A stretch of DNA of 64,000 bases from UBA4582 sp013204195 (GCA_963925735.1 CAWUUH010000020.1:4160-68159); one strand, 5' to 3'. Positions 1-9,460 are shown, counted from the first letter of the stretch. Notes: a model not told the origin generated them from the sequence alone. Numbers and translations: made by a program.

Positions 1-1395
1 GGTGGCTTCGTCAATAACTTGCTAGCGGCGGCTATTGGAGGCATGACCATCGTGCTGAATCTTGGTCTGGGCATGAATCCTGCGCTCGTGGGTTTATTGG
101 GGGCTTTACCGCGATTAACCGACGCCCTAACCGACCCTATAATGGGCTATCTCTCTGACCATACAAAATCTCGATGGGGGCGACGCAGACCCTATATATT
201 CTTCGGCGCCATCGCCGCCGGAATTGTTTTCATGCTCCTGTGGCAACTACCTGTGGGCAAAAGTGAGACTTACTATTTCTGGTTTTTTCTCATTGGCTCG
301 CTAATTTTCTATCTGGCTTATACCGTCTTCGCAACACCGTGGGTTGCGCTGGGTTATGAACTCACCCCCGACTATCACGAGCGCACGCGACTGATGGGCG
401 TGCAAAACTTTATGGGTCAAATGGCTTACCTGGTTTCGCCCTGGTTTTTGTGGATCATGCAGTATGATCTGTTGTTCGACGACATCATGATTGGCGCTAA
501 ATGGCTGGCCATCGCCATCGGTATTTTCACGATATGCATCGGTATTTTACCGGCTATATTCCTCAAAGAGCGCTTCAAAAACGTACCCGCCAACCAGATA
601 ACCGCCCAGCGCAATAACATCGAAAAAAACATCCCTATTCAAGAAGAACCACCCGCCAGCTTGAAGGATTTTTTTAATGGGTTTGGCGCCACATTGAAGT
701 TTGCGCCGTTTCTTAAACTATGCGCGGCAACATTTCTCGTGTTCAACGGGTTTATGCTCGTTTCGTCATTTCAATTCTATGTCATCATTTACTATGTCTT
801 CGCTGGCGATCAATCACTCGGGGCCGAATACGCCGGGTGGGTTGGAACCCTCTCGGCTATATCAACCTTTTGTGTGATTTTTATTATTACTCGGCTATCT
901 ACTCGAATTGGTAAACGCCGAGCATTCTTCGTCTCAACTGGTATATCTGTATTTGGCTACTGCCTAAAATGGTTCTGCTATTCTCCCGAGCACCCCCTGC
1001 TGTTACTGATCCCGGCACCTTTTATTGCTTTTGGCCTGGGTGGTCTTTTTACGCTAATGGGCGCGATGATCGCCGATGTCTGCGATATGGACGAACTACA
1101 AACCGGCCAACGCCGAGAAGGGATGTTTGGCTCAATCTATTGGTGGGTGGTAAAACTTGGCATGGCGGCAGCGATAGCGACCGGCGGCTTCCTTCTCAAT
1201 GCCACTGGATTCGATGTCGCATTGGGCGGAGAGCAAGCCGCCAGCACCCTAATATGGATGCGATTTTTTGATATAGTCATTCCAGTGATCGCGTCTTTAG
1301 TCGCGATTTGGGCCATTGCATCGTATCCCATTACCGAGGAAAAAGCCCACCAGGTGCGGATGGCACTGGAGGCCAATCGGGGCATACCAGGCTAA
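1..1395 (+). CDS. GPH-family sugar:cation symporter (MFS), 5' end cut by window
   Basis: Inner-membrane sugar symporter of the glycoside-pentoside-hexuronide family. The reading frame is open from base 1 (GGFVNN precedes the first possible start, a TTG at 19), so the true start lies upstream of the window. The signature DPIMGYLSDHTKSRWGRRRP near the N-terminus is the family's loop 2-3 motif, and about 12 hydrophobic segments follow. It faces a clan GH-A hydrolase (convergent) and lies next to a beta-glucan degradation set, so a role in importing glucose or short beta-glucosides is inferred. The exact substrate cannot be read from sequence; MelB-type transporters of quite different sugars share this motif. 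Confidence 0.85.
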   Translation, partial: GGFVNNLLAAAIGGMTIVLNLGLGMNPALVGLLGALPRLTDALTDPIMGYLSDHTKSRWGRRRPYIFFGAIAAGIVFMLLWQLPVGKSETYYFWFFLIGSLIFYLAYTVFATPWVALGYELTPDYHERTRLMGVQNFMGQMAYLVSPWFLWIMQYDLLFDDIMIGAKWLAIAIGIFTICIGILPAIFLKERFKNVPANQITAQRNNIEKNIPIQEEPPASLKDFFNGFGATLKFAPFLKLCAATFLVFNGFMLVSSFQFYVIIYYVFAGDQSLGAEYAGWVGTLSAISTFCVIFIITRLSTRIGKRRAFFVSTGISVFGYCLKWFCYSPEHPLLLLIPAPFIAFGLGGLFTLMGAMIADVCDMDELQTGQRREGMFGSIYWWVVKLGMAAAIATGGFLLNATGFDVALGGEQAASTLIWMRFFDIVIPVIASLVAIWAIASYPITEEKAHQVRMALEANRGIPG

Positions 1396-1430
1396 AAACG
1401 CGACAGCGGCTAAAATTGCTAGGCTTCAGC

Positions 1431-1446
1431 TTGTCCTGAAGGACAA
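1431..1446. terminator. small hairpin between convergent genes
   Basis: TTGTCC-tgaa-GGACAA forms a 6-bp stem with a 4-nt loop in the 67-bp gap between two converging genes. There is no clear U-tract on either strand, so its terminator role is only suggested by position. Confidence 0.3.
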
Positions 1447-1462
1447 CCTGTTGGTCCGCCTA

Positions 1463-2806
1463 TCAACGCACATAAAATGGAATATTCGCATGGGCCGCAT
1501 GATTTTGGCCGTCGTAAACATAAACAAATAACCGATAACCACCAGCTAACGTCGGGGTCAGCAGCGTGATTTCGGCCGCCGTTGGATCCTCTATCAAGCC
1601 CGCGATAACTTCAGGTAACTCTTCATAGTCACCCCCTACTTGCTCCGCGGCACTCTCGGCTCTTAGCACCCACCGATAGGTGATCGGATCATCGTCAAAA
1701 TCCGTCACATCAAGCGTCGCACTGTAGCGCTTACCACCCTCAAGCGAGACGTTGTCTTGGGCCACATTGCCATTGAGTCGAATCGGACTAACACGGGGCG
1801 ATCGGTTGTCTGGCCAGCGGCCGTTCCAGATGTAGTGCATAACATCAATCGCTTCGGTCTCCTCACCGCTGTTGAGGTACATTCCATACCACGTGGGCGT
1901 TTTCTCTTGTTTTTGCCCCCACAAAAACACGTAGTTACCAATCGCTTGATCGGCGTGGGGCTGGAGCACTTCCTGATAACTTTTCAAATAGTTACTGGCT
2001 TTTTCGCTGCTCGTATTTTCAATCGGCGCTCCCCACGACGTTTTCGCAACTTCCCAGTGGCCAACGGAGCCCCACTCAGTTACAAAATAGGGCTTTCGGT
2101 AGCCCGTCTTTGCTATATCGACGGGCAGATTTAACAGCCCTGCATAGAGTTGAAAACTAACAAAATCAAGGTCTGGCGCTCGAGCTCCGATCAAATTTAG
2201 GGCCTTGGTGTCAAAATAAGATAGCGCAGTCGTCGTCGGGTGATTTGGGTCCAGAGCATGGATCATCTTGACAACATCGTTTAGCGCGTCATAAACCTTG
2301 GGGTTTTCAGAATTAAAGTTGAGCTCATTACCAATAATCCACACAAGTAACGCAGGATGGTCTCTATACTTGAGAACGCGGGCGCGCGCTTGCTCAAACT
2401 GCGTGGCAACATCGACAGCATCGTCGTAGTTAAAACCATGGCGCTCACTGGAAAACTCAAGCCCAAGTGAAACCGTCAGCCCCAAAGAACTGGCCCTATC
2501 AAGGAGCTGTTCCGCGGGCTGAGCACCATCGTCGACAGACCAGGTACGCAATGAGTTGGCGCCATGATCAACGAGACTTTGCAGGTTCCGATTATCAATT
2601 CCAGCGCCTTTGACGACATAGGGTTGGCCGCCACGTAACAGTTGGTAGCCACCCTCGGCGGCGACTATTTCAACCTTGATCGCTGTGTGAGCAGGGTCTT
2701 GCTGTCGAACTTCATCCGCTGGCTTTTGCACCAGTACTAGCAGACAGACTAGCCCGACAACAGTCGCTGAAAGCAACAATCGCTTCGCTGAAATTTCAAA
2801 CTTCAT
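1463..2806 (-). CDS. clan GH-A (GH2-TIM-barrel-like) glycoside hydrolase with C-terminal Ig-like domain
   Basis: Predicted retaining glycosidase of the (beta/alpha)8 clan GH-A. An N-terminal hydrophobic stretch (about residues 9-27) acts as signal anchor or uncleaved signal, so it should work in the periplasm or on a membrane. The barrel spans about 55-330. The acid/base Glu161 lies in IIGNELNF and the nucleophile Glu244 in FVTEWGS, the classic GH-A pair at strand 4 and 7 ends. Residues about 338-447 form a beta-rich Ig/cadherin-like module. I start at the ATG at 2806 because it directly precedes the signal segment; an in-frame ATG at 2839 lies inside a palindrome and would add 11 polar residues. 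GH2-like by overall feel; GH5 or the beta-1,3-glucanase family GH158 are alternatives. Its locus suggests beta-glucan as substrate. Confidence 0.7.
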   Translation of the reverse strand: MKFEISAKRLLLSATVVGLVCLLVLVQKPADEVRQQDPAHTAIKVEIVAAEGGYQLLRGGQPYVVKGAGIDNRNLQSLVDHGANSLRTWSVDDGAQPAEQLLDRASSLGLTVSLGLEFSSERHGFNYDDAVDVATQFEQARARVLKYRDHPALLVWIIGNELNFNSENPKVYDALNDVVKMIHALDPNHPTTTALSYFDTKALNLIGARAPDLDFVSFQLYAGLLNLPVDIAKTGYRKPYFVTEWGSVGHWEVAKTSWGAPIENTSSEKASNYLKSYQEVLQPHADQAIGNYVFLWGQKQEKTPTWYGMYLNSGEETEAIDVMHYIWNGRWPDNRSPRVSPIRLNGNVAQDNVSLEGGKRYSATLDVTDFDDDPITYRWVLRAESAAEQVGGDYEELPEVIAGLIEDPTAAEITLLTPTLAGGYRLFVYVYDGQNHAAHANIPFYVR

Positions 2807-2835
2807 TACTTTCACTTCATCGTCTCTGTAGCGAG

Positions 2836-2852
2836 GCATTGTCGAACAATGC
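2836..2852. promoter_or_regulatory. 17-bp near-perfect palindrome, candidate operator
   Basis: GCATTGT-CGA-ACAATGC has 7-bp inverted arms around a 3-bp centre, 30 bp upstream of the preferred start of the GH-A hydrolase gene. The shape is that of a dimeric repressor site; no LacI- or GntR-type gene is present in the window to claim it. Half-sites resembling its left arm recur in the tandem array at 3228-3295. Confidence 0.4.
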
Positions 2853-3994
2853 TCTGTTAATTTTTGTTTTCGAACTCGATTTTGACAAACCCTACATTGA
2901 CTCGACGAGCCTCTAGCGTCGATACGTTGATCCTATCGTGGCAACATCTAACACCATCTCTGGCAGAAAAGGGCCGAAATTCATTCACGGCATCGACATC
3001 GGCCGCAGCAGAACAGAGATCACTACGCATCTTGCGTTGCACCAAAGCATGCCCCTTGGACCGTCATTCAGCTCGATCTGCTGGCATATTTTTCGGCAAT
3101 ATCATCGACGAGGACACAACACGGGCTTGAATTGATTGTACCTGTCGGCCTGAGCTCCCTCGAGGTTATCGGCACTCTCGACTCAAAACCCAAGCCAAAC
3201 CTTTCCAGGCATGCACAATAAAATGCAACATTGCCAAACTATCAGCATTACCGAACTATCAGCATTACCAAACTGTAAGCATTGTCGAACTAGAAATGCT
3301 GTTGTGTTTCGCTCGCGACAGACCCGTCTTGGCATCGCACGCTTGGTTGCATATTCGCAGACCCGACAGGTCACTTCTATGCTGTATGCGGCTAAAAGGA
3401 CTTATACTGCGGCAGAACGGATATCTACACTTCGCAAAGATTATGCCGTCACTCAAGGAATGACGCTCACCCGTGCATGACAGCCTCAACTCCACGCGGC
3501 AATACTTTCATCGCGCGACAAGCCCCTCTTACCGCAGCCTTATTGCGCTGATTTCTAACTCCCGTATTCTGCTCACCTACGGTTGCACAATGAGCCGGCA
3601 AAAACCTTATTGTAGGACAATAGCGTGCCAAATAACGACCAAGAGGAAGCGAGGAATTCACTAGCAAGCATACACGCTCTGACAGTGGGCGCTGCCAGAC
3701 ACGCCGAATGGACTCAACAGACAGTCTGGCGAAATTTGACGCCGACCCTAAAGCCACCTGTGAACGCGACCGACATTCGGGCAGTTTTGTAACAACGATG
3801 AAATCTGGTATCACAAACTCCATCTATGGGCGCCTGAGCGCGACTGTAGCAGCGTTCTCACAGACTCGCGACGGCACTACCGAGCGACGAATGCGGCGAG
3901 GTCACCGGCAACTGGCCTTCGTTAAGCCGCTATCAACATTAGCCATCCGCGACACCTACGCCGAATTATCGCCCTGCGAAGAAGAAAAACACCC
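2853..3994. other. 1.1-kb intergenic region between divergent beta-glucan genes
   Basis: No convincing gene is seen here. Several open frames of 60-118 codons exist on both strands, but they overlap each other, lack ribosome sites and resemble no family I know. The region separates the divergent GH-A hydrolase and phosphorylase genes, so it should contain at least two promoters. The only structured element I can point to is the 17-bp tandem array at 3228-3295. The length is unusual for this compact locus. Confidence 0.6.
3228..3295. repeat. four tandem copies of a 17-bp repeat
   Basis: Units begin at 3228, 3245, 3262 and 3279, with consensus GCATTACCGAACTATCA. Units 2 and 3 differ at four positions, and unit 4 reads GCATTGTCGAACTAGAA, close to the palindrome at 2836-2852 (GCATTGTCGAACAATGC). 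The array lies in the divergent promoter region upstream of the phosphorylase gene. It could be a cluster of regulator sites or a neutral minisatellite. Confidence 0.75.
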
Positions 3995-6900
3995 ATGAAA
4001 ACACCTATCTCAAGTGCAGCGCTCACCGGTGACGCTATGTCAAAGGCATCCGTCTTAACCCAACCATCGACCCCTAGTGCTGCAGTCACCGGTGAGTTCG
4101 TGACCATGGCCGGAGAGCGGTATTACGCGATTCGCAATGTCGACAAAATTCCGCCGTTTTTTATCAGCGTCGTATCCGATAGCGATCATTGGTTATTTGT
4201 CGCATCCAATGGTGGTTTAGCCGCCGGCCGGGTGTCCCCGGATACGTCACTATTCCCCTATATCACTGTCGACAAGATCTACGAAAGCACACCACATACC
4301 GGCAGCAAAACGCTGCTGCGCGTCGAACTGGAGGGACAGCATGATGACTGGGAACCCTTCAACGCAGAACATGACAACCGCTTTAACATCAATCGCAACC
4401 TGTATAAAAATAGCTTAGGCAATAAACTCCTGTTTGAGGAAATTAACCATGACCTGCAGCTGGTGTTTCGTTATACCTGGGCCTGCAGCGATCGCTACGG
4501 CTTTGTGAGACAGTGTGAGATCGAGAATTTTGGCGCTGGAAGCTGTTCTATCGAGCTCCTCGATGGATTGCAAAATTTACTACCCGCCGGCACTCCTCGC
4601 TACGCCCAGACCAACACCAGCTATCTAGTGGATGCCTATAAATGGAATGAGCTCGACGAGCACACTGGACTGGCTTTGTTCACGTTATTTTCTGGCATCA
4701 CCGATCGCGCCGAGCCCAGCGAGTCGCTGAAGGCCACCACGGTCTTTAGCTTAGGGCTTGATAAACCAAAGATCCTGCTCAGCAGTCAACAAATTAACCG
4801 TTTTCGTGACTCTGCCGAGGTATCCCAGGAAAACCACAAACGCGGTATTCGTGGCGCCTTTATGGTCAACGCCTCACTCAAACTGGCGCCAAAGACAGCA
4901 ACTCGCTGGCAGTTGGTCGCCAACATCGAGCAAAGCCAAACACAGTCGGTCAATCTACAACATCAACTCGCTAACCCTCAGGCACTAGAGGCAGCGATTG
5001 AACAGTCTCTTCAACAGAGCTCCGACGCACTCGCTCGGATCATGGCCGCTGGTGATGGATTTCAGGTAACCGCTGAAGAGACTGTGGCAGTTCATCACTA
5101 TGCCAATGTTCAATACAATATTATGCGGGGTGGTATATTCGACAATCAGTATCAAGTCGACGCTCAGGATTTCGGCGCTACGATCCGCTCGTTTAATGGC
5201 CCTGTCTATCAACAGCATCAGACATTACTTGAAGCACTACCCCCACAAACACACTTCAATCAATTACTGTCGATGATCATTGAACAAGGTGATCCACAAC
5301 TTGAACGCCTGACCTACGAATACCTGCCCATCACTTTTGGTCGGCGTCATGGCGACCCTAGCCGCCCTTGGAATGAATTCGAGATCAAGCTAAAAGACGA
5401 AACAGGCGATCCATTGCTGGCATACCAAGGAAATTGGCGAGACATCTTTCAAAACTGGGAAGCTTTGATGTTCAGCTACCCAGAATTTATCGAAAATGTC
5501 ATCGCTAAGTTCGTCAATGCATCTACAGCCGATGGCTATAACCCCTATCGGATCACCAAAGAAGGGATCGACTGGGAAATTGAGGAACCCGATGACCCCT
5601 GGAGCTACATTGGCTATTGGGGCGATCACCAAATCATCTACTTGCAGAAATTACTGGAGCTTTCACAACAGTTTCATCCAAACCGGCTTGATCAACTTCT
5701 GCGCCGGCCTATATTTAGCTACGCCAATGTACCTTACAAGATCAAGCCATTCGACGCTTTGTTAGAGAACGCGAAGAGCACTGTAGTTTTTGATCATGAG
5801 CTGGCGCAGCGAATTGAACAACGGGTCGCCAGTCTGGGGGCCGATGGCAAGTTGTTGGCTGACGCTTCTGGACAGGTATACCTGGTTAATCTACTCGAAA
5901 AGTTATTGGTACCGCTGCTAAGCAAGCTGGGCAATCTCGTCATAGACGGTGGCATCTGGCTTAACACCCAACGACCCGAGTGGAACGACGCGAATAATGC
6001 GCTGGTTGGCCAAGGTCTGTCGATGGTAACGCTCTACTATATGCGCCGCTATGTCAGACTTCTGCAACAATTGCTCACAACGCAATTGACCAATGGACAC
6101 TCGGACGAGATCAACTTGTCTACAGAAGTCAGTCAATGGTTGGTCGACACCGCCGGCGCCCTAAACTCAGCGCGCGTGCACCTAAGTAATGGCCCAATCG
6201 CTGAAACATTGCGTTACGCCATATTGGCCGAGCTTGGCCAAGCCTCTGGCCAGTATCGCCAAGTTATCTATCAACAGGAATCCTTCAGTGGCACCCGAAC
6301 CCACCGCATTAGGGATATAACGGCTCTGCTCGACGACGCGCTGGCTGCCATCGATCACAGTATACAAAGCAACCTAGCACCTGACGGCCTTTATCATGCG
6401 TACAACTTGCTGGAACTGCGCCTCGACGCCATCAGCGTCGACAGACTTTACGCGATGCTAGAAGGCCAGGTCGCAGCGCTTAGTTCCGGCGCTATAGCAC
6501 CGGTCGAAGCCGTGGCGGTGTTAGAACGATTATTCAAAAGCAATCTTTACCGAGCCGATCAGAAAACCTTTCTGCTCTATCCCGACCGTCAATTACCGAG
6601 CTTCTTAGAGAAAAATCGCCTGCCCACGCATCAAGTTGAAGCCTTGCCTGTCCTAATGAAAATGTTGGCCCAGGGCGAACACCGGATTATCGAGCAGGAC
6701 GCCAACCACTGCTACCGGTTCAATGCTGAACTACGCAATATTTTTGATCTCAATGCCCAACTAGATGCATTGACCGAGGAATATGGCGACAGCCTTGAAC
6801 AAGCACGGGCACCCTTGCAAGCATTGTACGAGCAGGTATTCAATCACAAAGCCTTTACTGGCCGGTCGGGCGGTATGTTCGGCTTTGAGGGTCTCGGCAG

Positions 6901-7564
6901 TATCTATTGGCACATGGTGTCTAAATTGCTTTTAGCGACACAGGAAAACTTCTTTATTGCGCGGGAACAAGCCGGCCAAAACGGGTCTAAAAGTCAGCAC
7001 GCAATCAGTCACCGATTAGGTGAGTTGTACTATCGTATTCGTGACGGCATCGGCTTTAATAAGACGCCCGCTGAATACGGTGCCTTTCCCACAGACCCTT
7101 ATTCACATACTCCTAGTCATATTGGCGCCCAACAACCCGGTATGACAGGCCAAGTTAAAGAAGAGATCATCACCCGTTTTGCGGAATTGGGGATTCGGGT
7201 TCATGGTGGCCTAGTCCTCTTTGATCCCGGACTGCTTCGACCCTGCGAATTCGTTTCAGAGCCCACACTTTTTCGGTTTCTCGATGTGGACCGACAATGG
7301 CAACAACTCGCCGTACCCGCTGCCGGATTAGCATTTACTTGGTGCCAGGTGCCACTGGTCTATCGACTGGATAACCAAACCAGCGCCCGCGTTGAGGTGA
7401 CATGGGATGATGGCACCCAGCAAATATTACCTGCGTTAACGCTACCCCTAGAAATGGCCAACGAACTGTTCAAACGCAGCGGACGAATCCGTCGTGTTGA
7501 CCTAGTGGTAGGCGACAGGCAGTTGTTTTCTACGGCACCAGCGCCAAGCGACGGCAGTATTTAG
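3995..7564 (+). CDS. clan GH-Q glycoside phosphorylase, probable beta-1,3-oligoglucan phosphorylase (GH149-like)
   Basis: A 1189-residue cytoplasmic-type protein (no signal peptide) predicted to cleave glucooligosaccharides with inorganic phosphate, giving glucose 1-phosphate. Landmarks: an N-terminal beta-sandwich region up to about 330; GRRHGDPSRPWNEFEI from residue 449 and YQGNWRDIFQNWEAL near 475 in the (alpha/alpha)6 barrel; RPEWNDANNAL at 660-670, where Asp665 aligns with the catalytic general acid of GH94 cellobiose phosphorylases; and RSGGMFGFEGLGSIYWH near 957. The length (GH94 about 800, GH161 about 850-900, GH149 about 1100) and the laminarinase neighbours favour GH149. The ATG at 3995 is used; an in-frame ATG at 4037 is possible. 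It runs into the CBM9-like gene downstream. Family assignment is from memory of motifs and size, not a search. Confidence 0.7.
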   Translation: MKTPISSAALTGDAMSKASVLTQPSTPSAAVTGEFVTMAGERYYAIRNVDKIPPFFISVVSDSDHWLFVASNGGLAAGRVSPDTSLFPYITVDKIYESTPHTGSKTLLRVELEGQHDDWEPFNAEHDNRFNINRNLYKNSLGNKLLFEEINHDLQLVFRYTWACSDRYGFVRQCEIENFGAGSCSIELLDGLQNLLPAGTPRYAQTNTSYLVDAYKWNELDEHTGLALFTLFSGITDRAEPSESLKATTVFSLGLDKPKILLSSQQINRFRDSAEVSQENHKRGIRGAFMVNASLKLAPKTATRWQLVANIEQSQTQSVNLQHQLANPQALEAAIEQSLQQSSDALARIMAAGDGFQVTAEETVAVHHYANVQYNIMRGGIFDNQYQVDAQDFGATIRSFNGPVYQQHQTLLEALPPQTHFNQLLSMIIEQGDPQLERLTYEYLPITFGRRHGDPSRPWNEFEIKLKDETGDPLLAYQGNWRDIFQNWEALMFSYPEFIENVIAKFVNASTADGYNPYRITKEGIDWEIEEPDDPWSYIGYWGDHQIIYLQKLLELSQQFHPNRLDQLLRRPIFSYANVPYKIKPFDALLENAKSTVVFDHELAQRIEQRVASLGADGKLLADASGQVYLVNLLEKLLVPLLSKLGNLVIDGGIWLNTQRPEWNDANNALVGQGLSMVTLYYMRRYVRLLQQLLTTQLTNGHSDEINLSTEVSQWLVDTAGALNSARVHLSNGPIAETLRYAILAELGQASGQYRQVIYQQESFSGTRTHRIRDITALLDDALAAIDHSIQSNLAPDGLYHAYNLLELRLDAISVDRLYAMLEGQVAALSSGAIAPVEAVAVLERLFKSNLYRADQKTFLLYPDRQLPSFLEKNRLPTHQVEALPVLMKMLAQGEHRIIEQDANHCYRFNAELRNIFDLNAQLDALTEEYGDSLEQARAPLQALYEQVFNHKAFTGRSGGMFGFEGLGSIYWHMVSKLLLATQENFFIAREQAGQNGSKSQHAISHRLGELYYRIRDGIGFNKTPAEYGAFPTDPYSHTPSHIGAQQPGMTGQVKEEIITRFAELGIRVHGGLVLFDPGLLRPCEFVSEPTLFRFLDVDRQWQQLAVPAAGLAFTWCQVPLVYRLDNQTSARVEVTWDDGTQQILPALTLPLEMANELFKRSGRIRRVDLVVGDRQLFSTAPAPSDGSI

Positions 7565-7624
7565 ACGATGGCCTCTAAGTACATTAGGTTGATTCACCAA
7601 GTTCTAAATAGGGAGCATCTGACC

Positions 7625-8389
7625 ATGGGCAGTTCAAATCCTAAACAGTGGCTAAGGTTGGTCATGATGTTGCCAGTGTTGACAATCTCGCCCGCTCACG
7701 CTGACAGCACCCACTACCCTGGCAGAACCCATTATCAAGCGCCGCAAGCGCTCGAAGCCTTGGTCGTAGACGGCGTGGCTGACGAAGCGATATGGGAGAA
7801 AGCGGCCTGGCGGCCCTTGAATCAGCGCTGGCTGGGCCCAGAGTATAGCCGGGATGATTTTCAAGGTCGGTACAAAGTTGTTTGGACTGAAAACAAGCTC
7901 TACCTTCTAGGCGAATTTGTCGACGATATCCTGATCGATACGCACCGCGACCCACTCAGCCAATATTGGGACGATGACACCTTGGAGGTGTTTTTAGACG
8001 AAGATTATTCTGGCGGCGATCATCAATATAATCACAACGCCTTTACCTATCATTTTTCTTTGGACAATCAAGCCATCGATATCGGCACTGATAAAAAACC
8101 GCGGCGCTACTCTCATCACGTTGAAAGCCGATGGCAGCAAGTCAACAATACGATCCTATGGGAGGTCAGCATTGATGTATACACCGCGGCTTACCAGGAC
8201 GACACAGACAACAATCAACCAACATTACTGTCAGCCGGTAAGGTCATGGGATTGATGGTGGCCTATTGCGATAACGATGGTAGCGAATTACGAGAAAACT
8301 TTATTGGCTCTGAATTTGCCCCAGGTGAGGGCAAAGACAGAGGCTGGATTGACGCGGGCTTGTTTGGCGAACTGACGTTGGTGGAATAA
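7625..8389 (+). CDS. secreted CBM9-like carbohydrate-binding protein
   Basis: A 254-residue exported protein. Residues 1-26 form a signal peptide ending AHA, and almost all the mature chain is one beta-sandwich of the CBM9/DOMON type: VVDGVADEAIWEKAAW near the start (the family's opening strand), then WTENKLYLLGEFVDD, the acidic DDDTLEVFLDE and a closing glycine-rich stretch. No catalytic domain is attached. It follows the phosphorylase gene by 60 bp and is probably co-transcribed. I chose the ATG at 7625 because GGGAG lies 9 bp upstream and the signal peptide then begins at once; a longer frame from 7568 would bury the signal. Role inferred: holding beta-glucan fragments in the periplasm or outside the cell. 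Confidence 0.75.
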   Translation: MGSSNPKQWLRLVMMLPVLTISPAHADSTHYPGRTHYQAPQALEALVVDGVADEAIWEKAAWRPLNQRWLGPEYSRDDFQGRYKVVWTENKLYLLGEFVDDILIDTHRDPLSQYWDDDTLEVFLDEDYSGGDHQYNHNAFTYHFSLDNQAIDIGTDKKPRRYSHHVESRWQQVNNTILWEVSIDVYTAAYQDDTDNNQPTLLSAGKVMGLMVAYCDNDGSELRENFIGSEFAPGEGKDRGWIDAGLFGELTLVE

Positions 8390-8439
8390 CCGGCAGCCCC
8401 GCTAGCAGGCTCCCGAGCCAAACCCGATAACCGCCCGTA

Positions 8440-9297
8440 TTATTTCTGAAAAACTTCGTGCCTCACCCAATCCACCTCAAGAACCCAAGGACTGCCGAGC
8501 ATAGAAGAATCGTTGATTTTGGCAAAATTCAGGATAGCAAACAGCGGCTCGGGAAATTGATCCTCGGGATCCGGACTTCGATAAATCTCGACGCCATCCA
8601 ACCGAAAGATGAGATGTTGATCAACCCATTCAACAGAATACTCATGGAATTCATCGAGACGGGTTGCCTGCACCAGCATCAGCGCCTGCCAGTCACCCCC
8701 GCCGCAATAACCCATGCTTTTAATCGCACGGGCGGCATAATGATCAGGACCACCATCACTATGGTGCTCAAAGATATCTATCTCACCGGATCCCGTCATG
8801 GGCCAGCATACGGTCTCATCCGCCTCCTCAACCGGTGCTTCGTTATTCTGCGCACCCAACAACCACCATGCCGGAAACATCCCCGACTGACCGCTGTCCT
8901 CTACCCGTAAACGCGCGGTCCATCGACCTTTGACAAACTCCTTACGGTTCTTGCTGGCGATTCGACCAGCCACATATTGCGTGTCAGGGTGTTGCTGACC
9001 AAACTTATCAAGGTTGTCACAGGGGCGCTTTTCGCCCAGATCGACAACCCGCAGTTTAAGCGTGCCATCGGTCACTTGCCGCGTATTAAACTGATTGTCT
9101 GGCACGTAGCATTGATCCTCGGCATTGACCCATATCCGCTGATCTTGCCAGTTATCCGTGTTGAAGCGCTCAAAGTCGTCAAAAAAATCAATACTCCAAC
9201 CCGCGCCACTCGATGCCACCGGTTGGCTAGCCATGTTGCAGCCAGCGGTGCCTAACAGCGTCAAGCCGAGCAACATAAAACGCTGTAATCGCTTCAT
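8440..9297 (-). CDS. GH16 endo-beta-1,3-glucanase (laminarinase-type) lipoprotein
   Basis: Predicted endo-acting beta-glucanase with the GH16 jelly-roll fold. The catalytic signature GEIDIFEH supplies Glu172 (nucleophile), Asp174 and Glu177 (acid/base), in the E-x-D-x-x-E spacing with beta-bulge typical of laminarinases. The N-terminus has a lipobox with acylated Cys20 (GTAGC), so the enzyme should be anchored to the outer membrane, possibly surface exposed. The ATG is preceded by AGGAGG. It converges on the CBM9-like gene with 50 bp between. Substrate within GH16 (laminarin, mixed-linkage glucan, agarose, carrageenan) is inferred from the neighbouring GH-Q phosphorylase. Confidence 0.9.
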   Translation of the reverse strand: MKRLQRFMLLGLTLLGTAGCNMASQPVASSGAGWSIDFFDDFERFNTDNWQDQRIWVNAEDQCYVPDNQFNTRQVTDGTLKLRVVDLGEKRPCDNLDKFGQQHPDTQYVAGRIASKNRKEFVKGRWTARLRVEDSGQSGMFPAWWLLGAQNNEAPVEEADETVCWPMTGSGEIDIFEHHSDGGPDHYAARAIKSMGYCGGGDWQALMLVQATRLDEFHEYSVEWVDQHLIFRLDGVEIYRSPDPEDQFPEPLFAILNFAKINDSSMLGSPWVLEVDWVRHEVFQK

Positions 9298-9360
9298 TAG
9301 GCCTCCTAGAAAATTGGTTTATGGGTTTTAAATGCTCACCCTACTTGTCGCAGGCAAGAC

Positions 9361-9396
9361 AAAAAAAATCCGCGGCTCTTTCGAACGGCGGATTTT
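9361..9396 (-). terminator. rho-independent terminator of the TonB receptor gene
   Basis: On the minus strand AAAATCCGC pairs with GCGGATTTT across a 14-nt loop and runs into eight T residues (A-tract at 9361-9368 on the plus strand). It lies 65 bp past the receptor stop codon and before the GH16 start, so GH16 needs its own promoter or read-through. Confidence 0.85.
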
Positions 9397-9460
9397 CATT
9401 GTATCGAGGGTCCAACTACGTCTGCCTAGATGGACCCACTCAACCTACATCCTAGGACGA

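Noticed and set aside
3228..3295. CRISPR-like array
   Set aside because: The 17-bp units are directly adjacent with no spacers, and no cas gene is nearby.
3467..3823. 118-codon open frame on the minus strand in the 1.1-kb gap
   Set aside because: It overlaps other frames, has no ribosome site and no recognisable motif; base content explains it.
9300..9360. Possible tRNA or small RNA downstream of the GH16 start
   Set aside because: Only a terminator stem is visible; no cloverleaf or conserved T-loop.
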